Notes: generated by a model not told the origin, from the letters alone. Shown: positions 17,460-26,718, counted from the stretch's first letter. The stretch is DNA of 64,000 nucleotides from Clostridia bacterium (GCA_017543905.1 JAFYFC010000044.1:1-64000), one strand, 5' to 3'. Translations and numbers: made by a program.

Positions 17460-19595
17460 TCAGATCTCATCGATCCCGATGCTCTTCAGATACCGATACG
17501 TCCCGTCGTAATACTCAGGCAATCTCGTTTCGTCTTCCCAGAATCCACTGGCGGTCTTATTGTTGTTTCCTTCAGGTACACATATGACCATGCCAATGCG
17601 GGCACGGGTGAGAAGCACCCGGTATGCGTTCAGCATATATTTGAGCTGTTCCTGCTTGCTTTCACTGGTAGCCGTCTGCTCTTTCCACGCAGTCTTTCCA
17701 TTGAAACGATAATAGTGCCACTGACCGTTTTCGCATCTGACGTCCGCGTCCCACAGCAGGCATGTATAATCCAGCTCCAAGCCTTGCACCTGTATCTCCG
17801 TGGCTGCGTCCTCAAGATAGTTGGATGATCTTGTGTCGGTTTTATCCTCCAAAAACCAGTGAATCGCATTTTCGTCATCTGACGGCAATACATGAATGGA
17901 CAATGGTTTATATCGCGCAGCCTCTTTTGACACCAGCACACCTGTGCGCTCTGTTCCGCGTGCGTTAGCGTGCAGCCATTTTCTTGCTTTATCCATGTCC
18001 CGTGTCAATACGATGGGATACCTGTTTTTGATTTCTGCGTAGAGTGCCGGTGCGGTTTTGTCAAACGTCAGAAGTGCCTGAACAAACGCGGAGAGCTTTT
18101 CTGCGCGGAAGGAACGAAGGGAAACCGCCAGATGCAGGTCTTCGGAATAGGTCACATCGTTCCTGCCCGCCAGAAGTTGATCGACCTGGCCCTCGGCGTA
18201 TTCCTTATCCGTCAGCTTCGGGGAGATATACACATGCCAATGGGGGAAGTGCTCATTCAAGGCTTTGATCCACTCTGCGATGCCCGCTTCTCCGGTATTG
18301 ATCTCCTGTCCGCCGCCGACAAGGCAGATGATGGTCGCCCAATCCTCGCGCTGATCGAGGGACCAAATCAGAAAGGCGGCCTCAGACATGGGAAAGTTGG
18401 GGACCTTCAGCTTGTTCCCGTAGGTTCCGCCCCTTTTCAGATACTCCGCCAGGCGTTTATGCGTCCAGGAGCGCTGGGCTTCATCGAATATCGCCACATG
18501 CTCTACTTCGCCATAGCCGGCGGATTCATTCCTGACTGCTTTTTCAGGATCGATTTCCAGGATGCCATTTTCAACAGGGTTCTTAATCTTCGCCAGCATG
18601 TTATCGCGATAACGGTGGATGATTTGAATGGATTTGCTTACCTCCCGGCGAGAATCAGAGGGCTTTTTGTTTTCACCCCGTTCCCGGCATTTTTTGTTGT
18701 CATCACGGGCAAGGGCTTCGGTTAATACGGCGACGAGCGGCCCATTGCCTGAAAGATATACCGCGCCTTCGTCTTTTACGGGCTTGTCATGCCCTTGATA
18801 GGTTTGTTTCACGGCGACATCCAGACCGACCAGCGTCTTTCCCGCTCCCGGTACGCCTGTTACAAAACAGATGCTTTTTTGACCGTTGATCCTGCTGTTT
18901 TCTATGACCTGCAGAATATATCGGATGGTTCTGTCGGTAGATACTTTGTCAGCCTCATGCCTTGTAATATCCTCAACGGTATGATTTTCATACAACGACC
19001 GCGCTGCTTCGATAATTGTCGGAGTAGGGGCATAAGGGCTGATGATCCAGTCATGATCTACAGGCGCCTCATTGGGAAACCACTTCAGCACAGACAAGAT
19101 CAACCCCAGCAGACCTGATTTGCCGGTTACTAACGGATTGACAACCTTGTCGTCATATACAGAAGGCCGGATGCTGCTGGATGCTTTGGGATAGTTTGTC
19201 GCGACCAGGATCGGAACAATGATCCTGTCCCTGCTGAACTTGTGAAAGTTCTTTAAGTCCAGCGCGTAATCAAGCACCTGATCCACATCCGCCGGCAGTA
19301 TATGGGATTCACCAACCTTGAATTCAATGCAGAAAACAATGCCTCTCAGCAGCAGCACGACGTCAATCCGTTTTCCGAGGCGCGGGATGTCGTACTCAAA
19401 AATGACGTGCCCCTCGCCCTCATACGCGGACACCACGCTGCGCATGATCTGGATTTCTTCCTTCCATGCCTCGGTGGTAGTTGTGCGGCTGTCGCCGTGA
19501 TAATTGTCATGCAGCACGCCGAGCACAGCCACGTCCGGATCATGAAGGAACGCAGAAAAACTGTTGTCGTACATGCAGCGGGGATTGCTGCGCAA
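17460..19595 (-). CDS. DUF2075 nuclease-helicase fusion protein
   Basis: A 711-residue protein. The N-terminal ~170 residues carry a PD-(D/E)xK-like nuclease core (RIDVVLLLRGIVFCIEFK: Asp, then Glu-x-Lys). A DUF2075 P-loop ATPase/helicase follows: Walker A GVPGAGKT near residue 250, Walker B VAIFDEAQR, and a motif VI-like segment NAYRVLLTRAR near the end. This architecture is found in islands and suspected defence loci; the target nucleic acid is unknown. The start codon is TTG, supported by AAGGAG about 10 nt upstream; an internal ATG at 19574 is the alternative. Neighbours are fragments of restriction and mobile genes. Confidence 0.85.
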   Translation of the reverse strand: MRSNPRCMYDNSFSAFLHDPDVAVLGVLHDNYHGDSRTTTTEAWKEEIQIMRSVVSAYEGEGHVIFEYDIPRLGKRIDVVLLLRGIVFCIEFKVGESHILPADVDQVLDYALDLKNFHKFSRDRIIVPILVATNYPKASSSIRPSVYDDKVVNPLVTGKSGLLGLILSVLKWFPNEAPVDHDWIISPYAPTPTIIEAARSLYENHTVEDITRHEADKVSTDRTIRYILQVIENSRINGQKSICFVTGVPGAGKTLVGLDVAVKQTYQGHDKPVKDEGAVYLSGNGPLVAVLTEALARDDNKKCRERGENKKPSDSRREVSKSIQIIHRYRDNMLAKIKNPVENGILEIDPEKAVRNESAGYGEVEHVAIFDEAQRSWTHKRLAEYLKRGGTYGNKLKVPNFPMSEAAFLIWSLDQREDWATIICLVGGGQEINTGEAGIAEWIKALNEHFPHWHVYISPKLTDKEYAEGQVDQLLAGRNDVTYSEDLHLAVSLRSFRAEKLSAFVQALLTFDKTAPALYAEIKNRYPIVLTRDMDKARKWLHANARGTERTGVLVSKEAARYKPLSIHVLPSDDENAIHWFLEDKTDTRSSNYLEDAATEIQVQGLELDYTCLLWDADVRCENGQWHYYRFNGKTAWKEQTATSESKQEQLKYMLNAYRVLLTRARIGMVICVPEGNNNKTASGFWEDETRLPEYYDGTYRYLKSIGIDEI

Positions 19596-19687
19596 AGGGG
19601 ATCATCTCCTTCAGTGTCCAATAATACCATGAGCATAAGAACATTATTTCATTCTTCCGGCGTGCATCTCGATCAATCAGCACTCCA

Positions 19688-19951
19688 TCATGAATCCTCC
19701 GTCGGGACGGCGGACTGGTGCATCTGAGCAATCACCCATCGTCCGCCGTTATTGCTGCCGCGCCGCGAAACGATTCCCCCTGCTTTCAGCCCTTCGATCG
19801 CTCGCTGCACGGCGGCCTTCGATAGCCCAATTTCATTTCCGATCCGCACGGCAGTCGTATGGGGATCGCGGAGCATGCAGCTGAGGATCTGCTTCGCCCG
19901 ATTCCGCTCCTTTTCATGCAGGGAGTCAAGCAGTAAGTCAATTGCTTCTTG
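19688..19951 (-). pseudogene. Winged helix-turn-helix C-terminal fragment
   Basis: The frame opens directly after the stop of the upstream GNAT remnant and encodes RAKQILSCMLRDPHTTAVRI followed by GLSKAAVQRAIEGLKAGGIV and GGRWVI. That is a winged-helix domain like the C-terminus of AlbA/RecG-like (Schlafen-type) ATP-binding proteins. No good start site precedes it; ATG at 19876 would cut the helix bundle. I read it as the 3' remnant of a larger gene; a tiny functional regulator is less likely. Confidence 0.6.
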
Positions 19952-20430
19952 CTAAATTTCGTACACCGCAACGATCTCATTGCCGCACATTTCTCCTGTC
20001 TCGACAAATCCGTACCTGCGGTATAGGTCTCTGGCGCGGGTGTTTTCCGGTTCGTAAGACAGCCACACCTTCTTTGCCTCGCCGAACGGGAAAGCTCGTA
20101 TCAGCGTCATAACTGCATCTATGGTCTGCTTTCCAAGCCCCCGTCCCTGATATTTCCTGTCGATCATCAGTCTCCAAAGGCTGTAGTTTTCCTTTATCAA
20201 GCGCTTTCGTGCTCATTGCCTACCGTTCCTTTTCCGATCATGACAAACCTGATAAGCGTATCGTCGTCATACACGGCCAAAGGCAAAGCGTTATTCCCTT
20301 CGTTCCGCGTGGCATACGCTTCGGCCAGGCTTTGTATGTCTTCCGCAACGAAATCCTTCTGTTCCTCAAAAGGCTCCAGCGCGCATACCTTCCATATGTT
20401 CTTGTTTGTGATTTCTTCAAAGCTGATCAT
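19952..20430 (-). pseudogene. GNAT acetyltransferase gene broken by a frameshift
   Basis: Two frames encode consecutive parts of one acetyltransferase. 20430-20197 gives SFEEITNKNIWKVCALEP through DDTLIRFVMIGKG. 20200-19952 gives ENYSLWRLMIDRKYQGRGLG and LSYEPENTRARDLYRRYGFV. The acetyl-CoA loop is in the second part. The shift lies near 20200; the second part could only start from TTG. Probably inactive unless the shift is a sequencing error. Confidence 0.8.
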
Positions 20431-20441
20431 TAAATGTCCCC

Positions 20442-20669
20442 TTATGATCTTAACACTGTTTGCAGCCTCATTTGCGCATCTTGGTCGATCTCTGCCAGAT
20501 GAACATCCAGTTTTCCAGTCAGGAGCATGCTTTGATATAAATCTGGTTTATGCTCCTTGAGAAAGCTCTTGCGAAGCAGGCCATATTTGCCGATGGGCTG
20601 CCGTGTTTCAGTTGAAATGGTCAGATTAGGGTAAAGGTAATCGCCTTTTCGAGTATAGGTCAGTTTCAT
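20442..20669 (-). CDS. TnpV-family transposon protein, C-terminally short
   Basis: A 75-residue protein matching the start of TnpV (KLTYTRKGDYLYPNL, IGKYGLLRKSFLKEHKPDLY, LDVHLAEIDQDAQ). TnpV proteins are carried by Clostridial conjugative and mobilisable elements; their function is unsettled. The usual ~120-residue family length is not reached, so the C-terminus is missing. The start at 20669 has AAGGAG 9 nt upstream, whereas the longer frame has none. Confidence 0.75.
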   Translation of the reverse strand: MKLTYTRKGDYLYPNLTISTETRQPIGKYGLLRKSFLKEHKPDLYQSMLLTGKLDVHLAEIDQDAQMRLQTVLRS

Positions 20670-20838
20670 ACACTTGTACTCCTTACTATTCTCAAATTGG
20701 GACGTAGCGAGAGGATATTGTAGCAATACGCTTTCATACTTTAATGTGATAAATTCATTATACATTTCAGGTATTCATCCCGTCAAGATTCTTTCCATTC
20801 GATTTCTTGATGTTCGGGCATTGGATTATCCCCCTATC

Positions 20839-21383
<545 letters not shown>

Positions 21384-21390
21384 AAAGCAG

Positions 21391-21765
21391 TCAATCTCCT
21401 TTCTCAGAACCTTCTTTATCCAAAACTCTGTTTATATATTCCAGATAATCCTTGAAACGTTCCTGTGCTTCAGGAGTGCGCGGATCATACTGACCAGGTT
21501 TCAGAACCATTCTGTTTTCGAGTGCTCCATGACAGCTCCCGCATACAGAGATGATGTCGCGGATATCCTCGTGCCCAAGTCGTTCATACGTAAGATGATG
21601 GGTCTGCAGACCATTCCGACAAGTGAAGCCAGGACGACCGCAAAAAACGCAGCGGTTGCCATCGAGCTCGCGTCTACGTTGCTTCAGCGCCGTCCACTCT
21701 TCGGATTCATAATCAACGTGCTTTTTGTACCTCTTACTATGGGTGCTGTAATCAGATGTGTCCAT
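21391..21765 (-). CDS. HNH endonuclease
   Basis: A 124-residue protein with a compact HNH fold: zinc pair CVFC (about residue 40), the catalytic LQTHHLTYERLGHED block and a second pair CGSCH. Such small HNH proteins act in restriction, phage packaging or homing. Here the gene is in an island beside a methylase remnant, so a restriction role is possible but unproven. GGAGG lies 7 nt before ATG, and a strong hairpin terminator lies just upstream, which isolates it from the transposon genes. Confidence 0.88.
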   Translation of the reverse strand: MDTSDYSTHSKRYKKHVDYESEEWTALKQRRRELDGNRCVFCGRPGFTCRNGLQTHHLTYERLGHEDIRDIISVCGSCHGALENRMVLKPGQYDPRTPEAQERFKDYLEYINRVLDKEGSEKGD

Positions 21766-21797
21766 TATTATTCCTCCATATCAATTTCAAAATAAAA

Positions 21798-21843
21798 AGC
21801 GGCAAACAGGATAAGACTAAAATGTCTCGTCCTGTTCACCGCT
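21798..21843 (-). terminator. Strong intrinsic terminator
   Basis: Three stacked stem segments (AGCGG/CCGCT, AACAGGA/TCCTGTT, AGAC/GTCT) with small internal loops are followed on the minus strand by TTTTTATTTT. It would end transcription from the tnsD-side genes before the HNH gene. Confidence 0.8.
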
Positions 21844-22360
21844 TGTGAGTTCCCTTACGATTTCTCCTTGCTGCGTGCTTCCCGCTGCTTATACGGTTAA
21901 GGATGGTCTTACTGCTCGACGGCTTGCCATTCCGATGCACTGCTCATGAACATAAAGCATATTCTTATATTAGTAGTATACCATAAAAAGAAAAACAGAT
22001 CAATTATCAGACATTTTTACAATTTTACATCCCGTAAAATCAACTGCCAGTCTTGCTCTATAGCGCCCTTATTCGGCATAAAAGTTTCACAGAATGTTCA
22101 CTTTTTCGACGTAATACAGAGAAAATACGGAAATACTACAGTCCCTTTTTCTGCGAATCATTATTGGGAGAGCTCATACAAGCAGGGCTACGGAAACTAC
22201 GTTATTTGGAAAAGCTGTTTAGTATATAGTATTATTATATATTCTTCTCACATTAAGTTTGAAATAACGTAGTTTGCGTAGTAATACCAGCAAACATAGA
22301 CTGGCTATGGAAACCCATCTCACTTTTCTGTATTACACCTGTATTTTTATCGTAGCAGGC
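21844..22360. repeat. AT-rich noncoding stretch with nested inverted repeats
   Basis: No gene is seen. CTACGGAAACTACGTTATTT (22188-22207) matches the inverse of 22262-22281 at 19 of 20 positions. GTAATACAGA (22111-22120) is the exact inverse of 22327-22336. The pairs are nested around one centre, directly downstream of the tnsD remnant. They may be protein-binding sites, a cruciform or an RNA hairpin; see findings. Confidence 0.7.
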
Positions 22361-23437
22361 TCATTCCAATATTTTCCGTATCATTGAGATCAACTCATCC
22401 TCTGTATAGTCATCAAAGAACACCATACAGGATCTCATATCTGTCTTTTTAATATTCGTAAGTTTGTCCAGCGCCGTATAATTCAGAGTCTTTCCAGAAG
22501 AGAGCACCTGCTTTGCAGCCCATATCATTTCACGTGCCCAGTATTGTTCCTGAGTTTCAGAGTATTTCTCAATCTCAGCACGGCAAAGAGGCATTCTATC
22601 GAAACGCTGTTCTGGATAATCAAGGATTTTAGCAACACTTCTTGTATTGACCCGTCTTGGCCTTTCGTCACCAATACCCCATACCTTTTTTACAGCTTCC
22701 TGAACAGCAGGAAGCATCTCCAAATCAATCTTTTCCCAGTTGTATGATTTCACTCCACCGCGATTGGCTCTAACCTTATTCGGATCACCTTTCAGGTATC
22801 GTCCCTCACCAACAGGCTTTACAACATCCAGAGACGCATTCATCCGCCTTGCTATCTCTGGATATTTCAAGCCCTGAGCATGCAATTCTCGAACTTTCGC
22901 GTCGAACGCATCTTTATGGCTGATCTTTGGAACCTTCATTTCTGCTAAATCTATCGGCATGATATCAAGAAAATGCGCCACCATGCAAATCTCCACGAAG
23001 GAGACTCTTTTATTACAGAGAAGCTTCTGAAGTGCCCAGGGCTTTGTCAAACGGTTCTCTGGCAAGTCCCTATAATAATCATCAAAGTCAGCAAATAGCT
23101 TGGTCATGTAACGATGCTCGCCCCGAGGAGACGAATAATCCGATTCAGCAATCACAGATTGAAGATAATCGCCAGCCGTACCCTCTGATAAGAGGTCTAC
23201 TGGCTGCATCATCATAGCGTAAACATATGTCGCCAGATTCCGTTCTGAAAAAATATTGGAATACTCTATGTCCTGTTCTCTGTATGATTCCTCAGCTGTA
23301 AACAGCGCTGGTGTCGCTTTGCTTCTAATCGGAACACTGCTGTCTTTAAGGTGGCATAAGTGCTTGGGGCAGATATTCATCCCGTATATCTGATGTATTC
23401 TGTGCCAGTATGACCTTGCAGTATGGTCTTTCCGCAA
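22361..23437 (-). pseudogene. tnsD: TnsD/TniQ target-selector, N-terminally truncated
   Basis: 358 codons encode the middle and C-terminus of a TnsD-like protein. SYWHRIHQIYGMNICPKHLCHL is the conserved WHR-xx-GxxxCPKH region, followed by HTH-like segments (GLKYPEIARRMNAS). The N-terminal zinc-binding region and first ~150 residues of the family are missing, and the frame begins inside a fragment of the preceding ATPase gene. TnsD directs Tn7-like elements to a fixed chromosomal site. Probably non-functional. Confidence 0.8.
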
Positions 23438-23840
23438 TAATGACTTTGTTTCCTGTGATCATCGAGATGGAGCGCTCAATGGCAGAACTTTTTCCAATCC
23501 CCGACTCGCCAATGATCGTAAAGCTGTCCGCACCGCCAATAATCCCACGAGATTCTGTCACCTGACCAGTGATGGCCTTATGATTCTCATTTTGTTGCAG
23601 CACAGACAGTTTCGTGCCTTTCTTCTGAAGAGCCCTCATTTGCATGCCTGTTTCAGCACAAAGGTCATCTTCGGTGCAAGGTTCAAGGCACGATATCGTG
23701 GAGAAATCGGCCCAGTCTGGTATCGTCCTTCTGATACAGTCGATAATGAAAACACTATCATCCCTAACATCTATAACTCGGAGAATCTTACCATCGCCCT
23801 TCAGTAACATATTTTGTACCACATCTTCAATTCTCAGCAT
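23346..23840 (-). pseudogene. Chimeric remnant: TnsB N-terminus joined to TnsC ATPase fragment
   Basis: From ATG 23840 the first ~60 residues (RIEDVVQNMLLKGDGKILRV, VFIIDCIRRTIPDW) resemble the N-terminus of TnsB/TniA transposases. The frame then runs without a break into a TnsC/TniB-like AAA segment with Walker A GESGIGKSS. It ends in another frame over the tnsD start. The transposase catalytic DDE core and the rest of the ATPase are deleted. The start overlaps the recombinase stop by 14 nt, as in a translationally coupled operon. Confidence 0.72.
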
Positions 23841-24423
23841 CCGATGCCACACTCCCTTCCTGTTCTGCCTGCCTGTTCCGCAGGAACTTGTCCAGAGTAG
23901 GCCTGCTGATTTCCAGTCTCTTTGCGAGCTCTCCCTTGGAGATGGTTCTGTTCATATACGCCTGATACTCCCTTTGGAATACATCTTCCTTAATACGCTT
24001 CACATGACCACCTTTGTACTTGCCCTCGCGCTTGGCAATGGCAATCCCTTCCCGCTGGCGTTCAAGCATATTGGCACGCTCAAATTCAGCGATAGCGGCA
24101 ATCATCGTCAGCATCAATTTGCCAGTTGCTGTACTGGTGTCAATGTTTTCTTTGTTAGAGACCAGATGGACATTCTTCTCCTGTAGACAGTCAGTAATAC
24201 TGAGAAGATCCACAGTACTCCTGGCAAGCCTGCTGAAATCATGGATGAAGATAGTATCACCCTCACGGACAAAATCCATCAGCCGCTGAAATTCCTCTCT
24301 GTTGGTATCCTTGGCGGATACCTTCTCAATGAACCATTTCTCGATATCATACTTTTCCAGGGCTTCCTTCTGCCTGGCTTCGTTCTGTTCCACCGTGGAA
24401 ACACGTACATACGCCACATTCAT
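23827..24423 (-). CDS. Small serine recombinase (resolvase/invertase type)
   Basis: A 198-residue protein with catalytic Ser9 in YVRVST, the resolvase blocks FIHDFSRLARS and GKLMLTMIAAIAEFERANMLERQREGI, and a C-terminal helix-turn-helix (ISKGELAKRLEISRPTLDKF). It appears intact. It lies between tnsA and the tnsB remnant, with 3 nt to tnsA, so it belongs to the transposon operon. In Tn5053/Tn402 relatives a similar TniR resolves cointegrates; that role is inferred here. Confidence 0.92.
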   Translation of the reverse strand: MNVAYVRVSTVEQNEARQKEALEKYDIEKWFIEKVSAKDTNREEFQRLMDFVREGDTIFIHDFSRLARSTVDLLSITDCLQEKNVHLVSNKENIDTSTATGKLMLTMIAAIAEFERANMLERQREGIAIAKREGKYKGGHVKRIKEDVFQREYQAYMNRTISKGELAKRLEISRPTLDKFLRNRQAEQEGSVASDAEN

Positions 24424-24426
24424 CGC

Positions 24427-24780
24427 TCACGCCTCCTTTTCCGCATCCGTAACAATCTTCCAGTCAGTTACGCCGTTCTTCATCCAGTAGTTTCTGGACA
24501 CATCCAACAGCTTCACATTCATCGGCTTGGCCAGATGATCTCTTGATACACATTCCCGTACTCGCAGAGAACCGTCCTGCATCGTACAGAGAAAATCTGT
24601 GGTATATTCTCCGATGGACAAGCCCTCCAGCAGAACATTGCACTGGAACTCCTTCACTTGCGGGTCCGCTTCCAGCTTGTCGGCATACACTGACTGGATG
24701 GTGTCATAGGTTCGACAGATTCCAACACACTTCGACAGGGAACGCTTTTCACATCGCCCTTTGTAGCCTTTCTTTTTCAT
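24427..24780 (-). CDS. tnsA: TnsA-like transposon endonuclease
   Basis: A 117-residue protein matching TnsA N-terminal nuclease domains of Clostridial Tn7-like elements: ADPQVKEFQCNVLLEG, then EYTTDFLC (catalytic Asp) and LRVRECVSR, ending LLDVSRNYWMKNGVTDW. TnsA cuts the 5' ends of the element so that transposition is cut-and-paste. Only the nuclease domain is present; the C-terminal TnsC-binding domain of E. coli TnsA is absent, as in shorter relatives. The start at 24780 has AAGGAGG 7 nt upstream; the longer frame to 25014 crosses the repeat array. Confidence 0.8.
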   Translation of the reverse strand: MKKKGYKGRCEKRSLSKCVGICRTYDTIQSVYADKLEADPQVKEFQCNVLLEGLSIGEYTTDFLCTMQDGSLRVRECVSRDHLAKPMNVKLLDVSRNYWMKNGVTDWKIVTDAEKEA

Positions 24781-24814
24781 AGGCCACCTCCTTGTTTCTT
24801 TCGAATCTGCTACC

Positions 24815-25018
24815 TTGTGGAATGCCGAAGCGGAATATGTGACGTTGTGGAATGCCAAAGCGGAATATGTGACGTTCCCAAATCCGTCCCCAAATCCGAG
24901 AGAAGCGGTCCCAAAAACATTTCTGGGAGAGAATCGTTCCCAAATCCGTATTTCTGGGAAGTGCCGACATGCCCATAAAGCCTTGATTTTCCTGACATCC
25001 AGCCGATTTCCCAAATCC
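24815..25018. repeat. Repeat array upstream of tnsA, candidate transposon end
   Basis: Two tandem 30-bp units (24815-24844 and 24845-24874, one difference) begin TTGTGGAATGCC and end AATATGTGACG. Four copies of TCCCAAATCC follow (within 24875-24886, 24887-24898, 24937-24948, 25007-25018), and TTTCTGGGA occurs twice. Tn7-like ends carry arrays of TnsB-binding repeats next to tnsA, which fits; this role is inferred. Confidence 0.6.
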
Positions 25019-25182
25019 AGCTGTTTCCTGAAAAACCAATCTCTCTATATTTTGGGGCACTCCTCATTATTCTCCGCGGGGCACTTTTCATCATCCTGAA
25101 GCTTACTCCAGCGACGTCAGAAAACGACCCATGATATGAACCAAAATCATGTCTCTCTGGCCAGTCTCAACATCTGACCGAA

Positions 25183-25208
25183 CATGATTCTGAGGCATGA
25201 TTCTGAGG
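25183..25208. repeat. 13-bp tandem duplication
   Basis: CATGATTCTGAGG occurs twice in direct succession. It lies between the array above and guaA, in DNA with no gene. Confidence 0.8.
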
Positions 25209-25313
25209 CATCCCAAAGTAGCGAATTCGCAGTATTTACAAGGCTTCCCAGCTATTTCGCGGCCCTCTACGCCAGTACATCGCGGCATTATAAAGCGGCG
25301 TTACAAATGAAAA

Positions 25314-25366
25314 GAGCCCTGCATTCGGCAGCTGGATGAAGCTGCTTGATGCAAGGCTCATTTTTT
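25314..25366. terminator. guaA terminator (bidirectional)
   Basis: The stem GAGCCCTGCAT (25314-25324) / ATGCAAGGCTC (25349-25359) contains an inner CAGC/GCTG stem and has T-rich tracts on both sides. It closes the guaA transcript and blocks reading into it. Confidence 0.75.
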
Positions 25367-25431
25367 TATGCTATAGGATGGAGCAGTTTGCCCTTTTCAG
25401 GCTAATGGAGCTGGCCCCAAAATATTTCGAA

Positions 25432-26718
25432 TTATTCCCACTCTATCGTCGCGATCGGCTTGGGGCTCAGGTCCATCAGGACGCGGCAGACGCCGGGGAC
25501 CTCGGTCAGGATGCGGTCGGTGATTTTTTTCATAAGCGGCCAGGGGATCTCGGGCACCTCGGCGGTCATCGCGTCCACGGTGTTGACCGCGCGGATGACG
25601 ACGGGGTATTCGTAGGCGCGGGCGTTGTTCCTGACGCCGGTGGATTTGGTGTCGGGGATGAGCGTGAAGTACTGCCACACCTTGCCCGCCAGAGACGCGC
25701 GGTCGAACTCCTCGCGCAGTATCGCGTCGCTCTCGCGCACCATTTCGAGCCGGTCGCGGGTGATCGCGCCCAAACATCTTACGCCCAGACCCGGGCCGGG
25801 GAAGGGCTGGCGGGAGACCATGCTCTCGGGCAGGCCCAGCGCGCGTCCTACCGCGCGCACCTCGTCCTTGAACAGCATTTTTATCGGCTCGACCAGCTCG
25901 AATTTAAGGTCCTCGGGCAGTCCGCCCACGTTGTGGTGGCTCTTTACGAGCTTGGCGGTCTTGGTGCCGGACTCCACGATGTCGGGATAGATCGTGCCCT
26001 GACCCAGCAGCTCAATGCCGTCGAGCCTGCGCGCCTCTTCCTCGAACACGCGGATGAACTCGCTGCCGATTATCCGGCGTTTCTGTTCCGGATCGCTCAC
26101 GCCTTCAAGCTTGGTAAGGAAGCGCTCGACCGCGTCGACGTAAATGAGGTTCGCGCCCATTTGGCGCCTGAACACGTCAATCACCTGCTCGCTTTCGCCC
26201 TTGCGCAAAAGGCCGTGGTTTACGTGCACGCATGTAAGGTTGTTGCCTATGGCCTTTATGAGCAGCGCCGCGACGACTGAGGAATCCACGCCGCCGGACA
26301 GCGCCAGCAGCACCTTGCGCGAGCCGATCTGTTCGCGCAGAAGCTTTATTTCGCTTTCGATAAAGCTGTCCGTATTCCAGTCGCGGGCCTTGCCGGTTTT
26401 TTCGATGAACGCGTCAAGCACGGCTTTTCTGTCCCCGGGCCAGGCGGAGTATTCGCTGCGCGCGTCGTGCGCGACGTTTAGTACAGGTATGCCCAGAGCG
26501 TATATGCCCGCGTCGACGTCTATTTTTTCGCCGTCCACGACGTCGTTGGGGCCGCCGTTAAGTATAATGCCCGCCAGACCGTCCAGCGCACCAAGTTCAT
26601 TCGGCTTAACGTCGAAATTGAAGATTTCGCTGTACATGCCCAGATCGCGTATCTCGCGCGCGACCGCGGCGTTTTCGGTGCTGCCCAGATCAACTATCGC
26701 TATCATGCTTCTGCTCAT
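25432..26718 (-). CDS. guaA: GMP synthase with reduced, apparently inactive glutaminase domain
   Basis: A 428-residue protein, about 90 shorter than usual bacterial GuaA. The ATP-pyrophosphatase domain is complete (LALSGGVDSSV P-loop, ESGTKTAKLVKSHHNVGGLP, RQPFPGPGLGVR) and the dimerisation domain ends IATIEWE. The N-terminal class I amidotransferase domain is cut to ~125 residues. Where GICYG with the catalytic Cys is expected there is LNVAHD, and the QFHPE His-Glu segment is absent. It should still form GMP from XMP with ammonia, from free ammonium or another glutaminase (inference). Its 3' end is beside an island. Confidence 0.9.
   Translation of the reverse strand: MSRSMIAIVDLGSTENAAVAREIRDLGMYSEIFNFDVKPNELGALDGLAGIILNGGPNDVVDGEKIDVDAGIYALGIPVLNVAHDARSEYSAWPGDRKAVLDAFIEKTGKARDWNTDSFIESEIKLLREQIGSRKVLLALSGGVDSSVVAALLIKAIGNNLTCVHVNHGLLRKGESEQVIDVFRRQMGANLIYVDAVERFLTKLEGVSDPEQKRRIIGSEFIRVFEEEARRLDGIELLGQGTIYPDIVESGTKTAKLVKSHHNVGGLPEDLKFELVEPIKMLFKDEVRAVGRALGLPESMVSRQPFPGPGLGVRCLGAITRDRLEMVRESDAILREEFDRASLAGKVWQYFTLIPDTKSTGVRNNARAYEYPVVIRAVNTVDAMTAEVPEIPWPLMKKITDRILTEVPGVCRVLMDLSPKPIATIEWE

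Noticed and set aside
17166..17828. 220-codon plus-strand frame
   Set aside because: It overlaps the end of the DUF2075 gene in antisense and has no recognisable motif.
24815..25099. 94-codon open frames on both strands over the repeat array
   Set aside because: They only reflect the tandem repeats, and the real tnsA start has its own ribosome site at 24780.
25103..25288. 61-codon frame with CKYCEFAT, faintly like the Cys-rich end of AddB nucleases
   Set aside because: Too short and no other AddB feature; it contains a 13-bp tandem duplication, so it is treated as noncoding.
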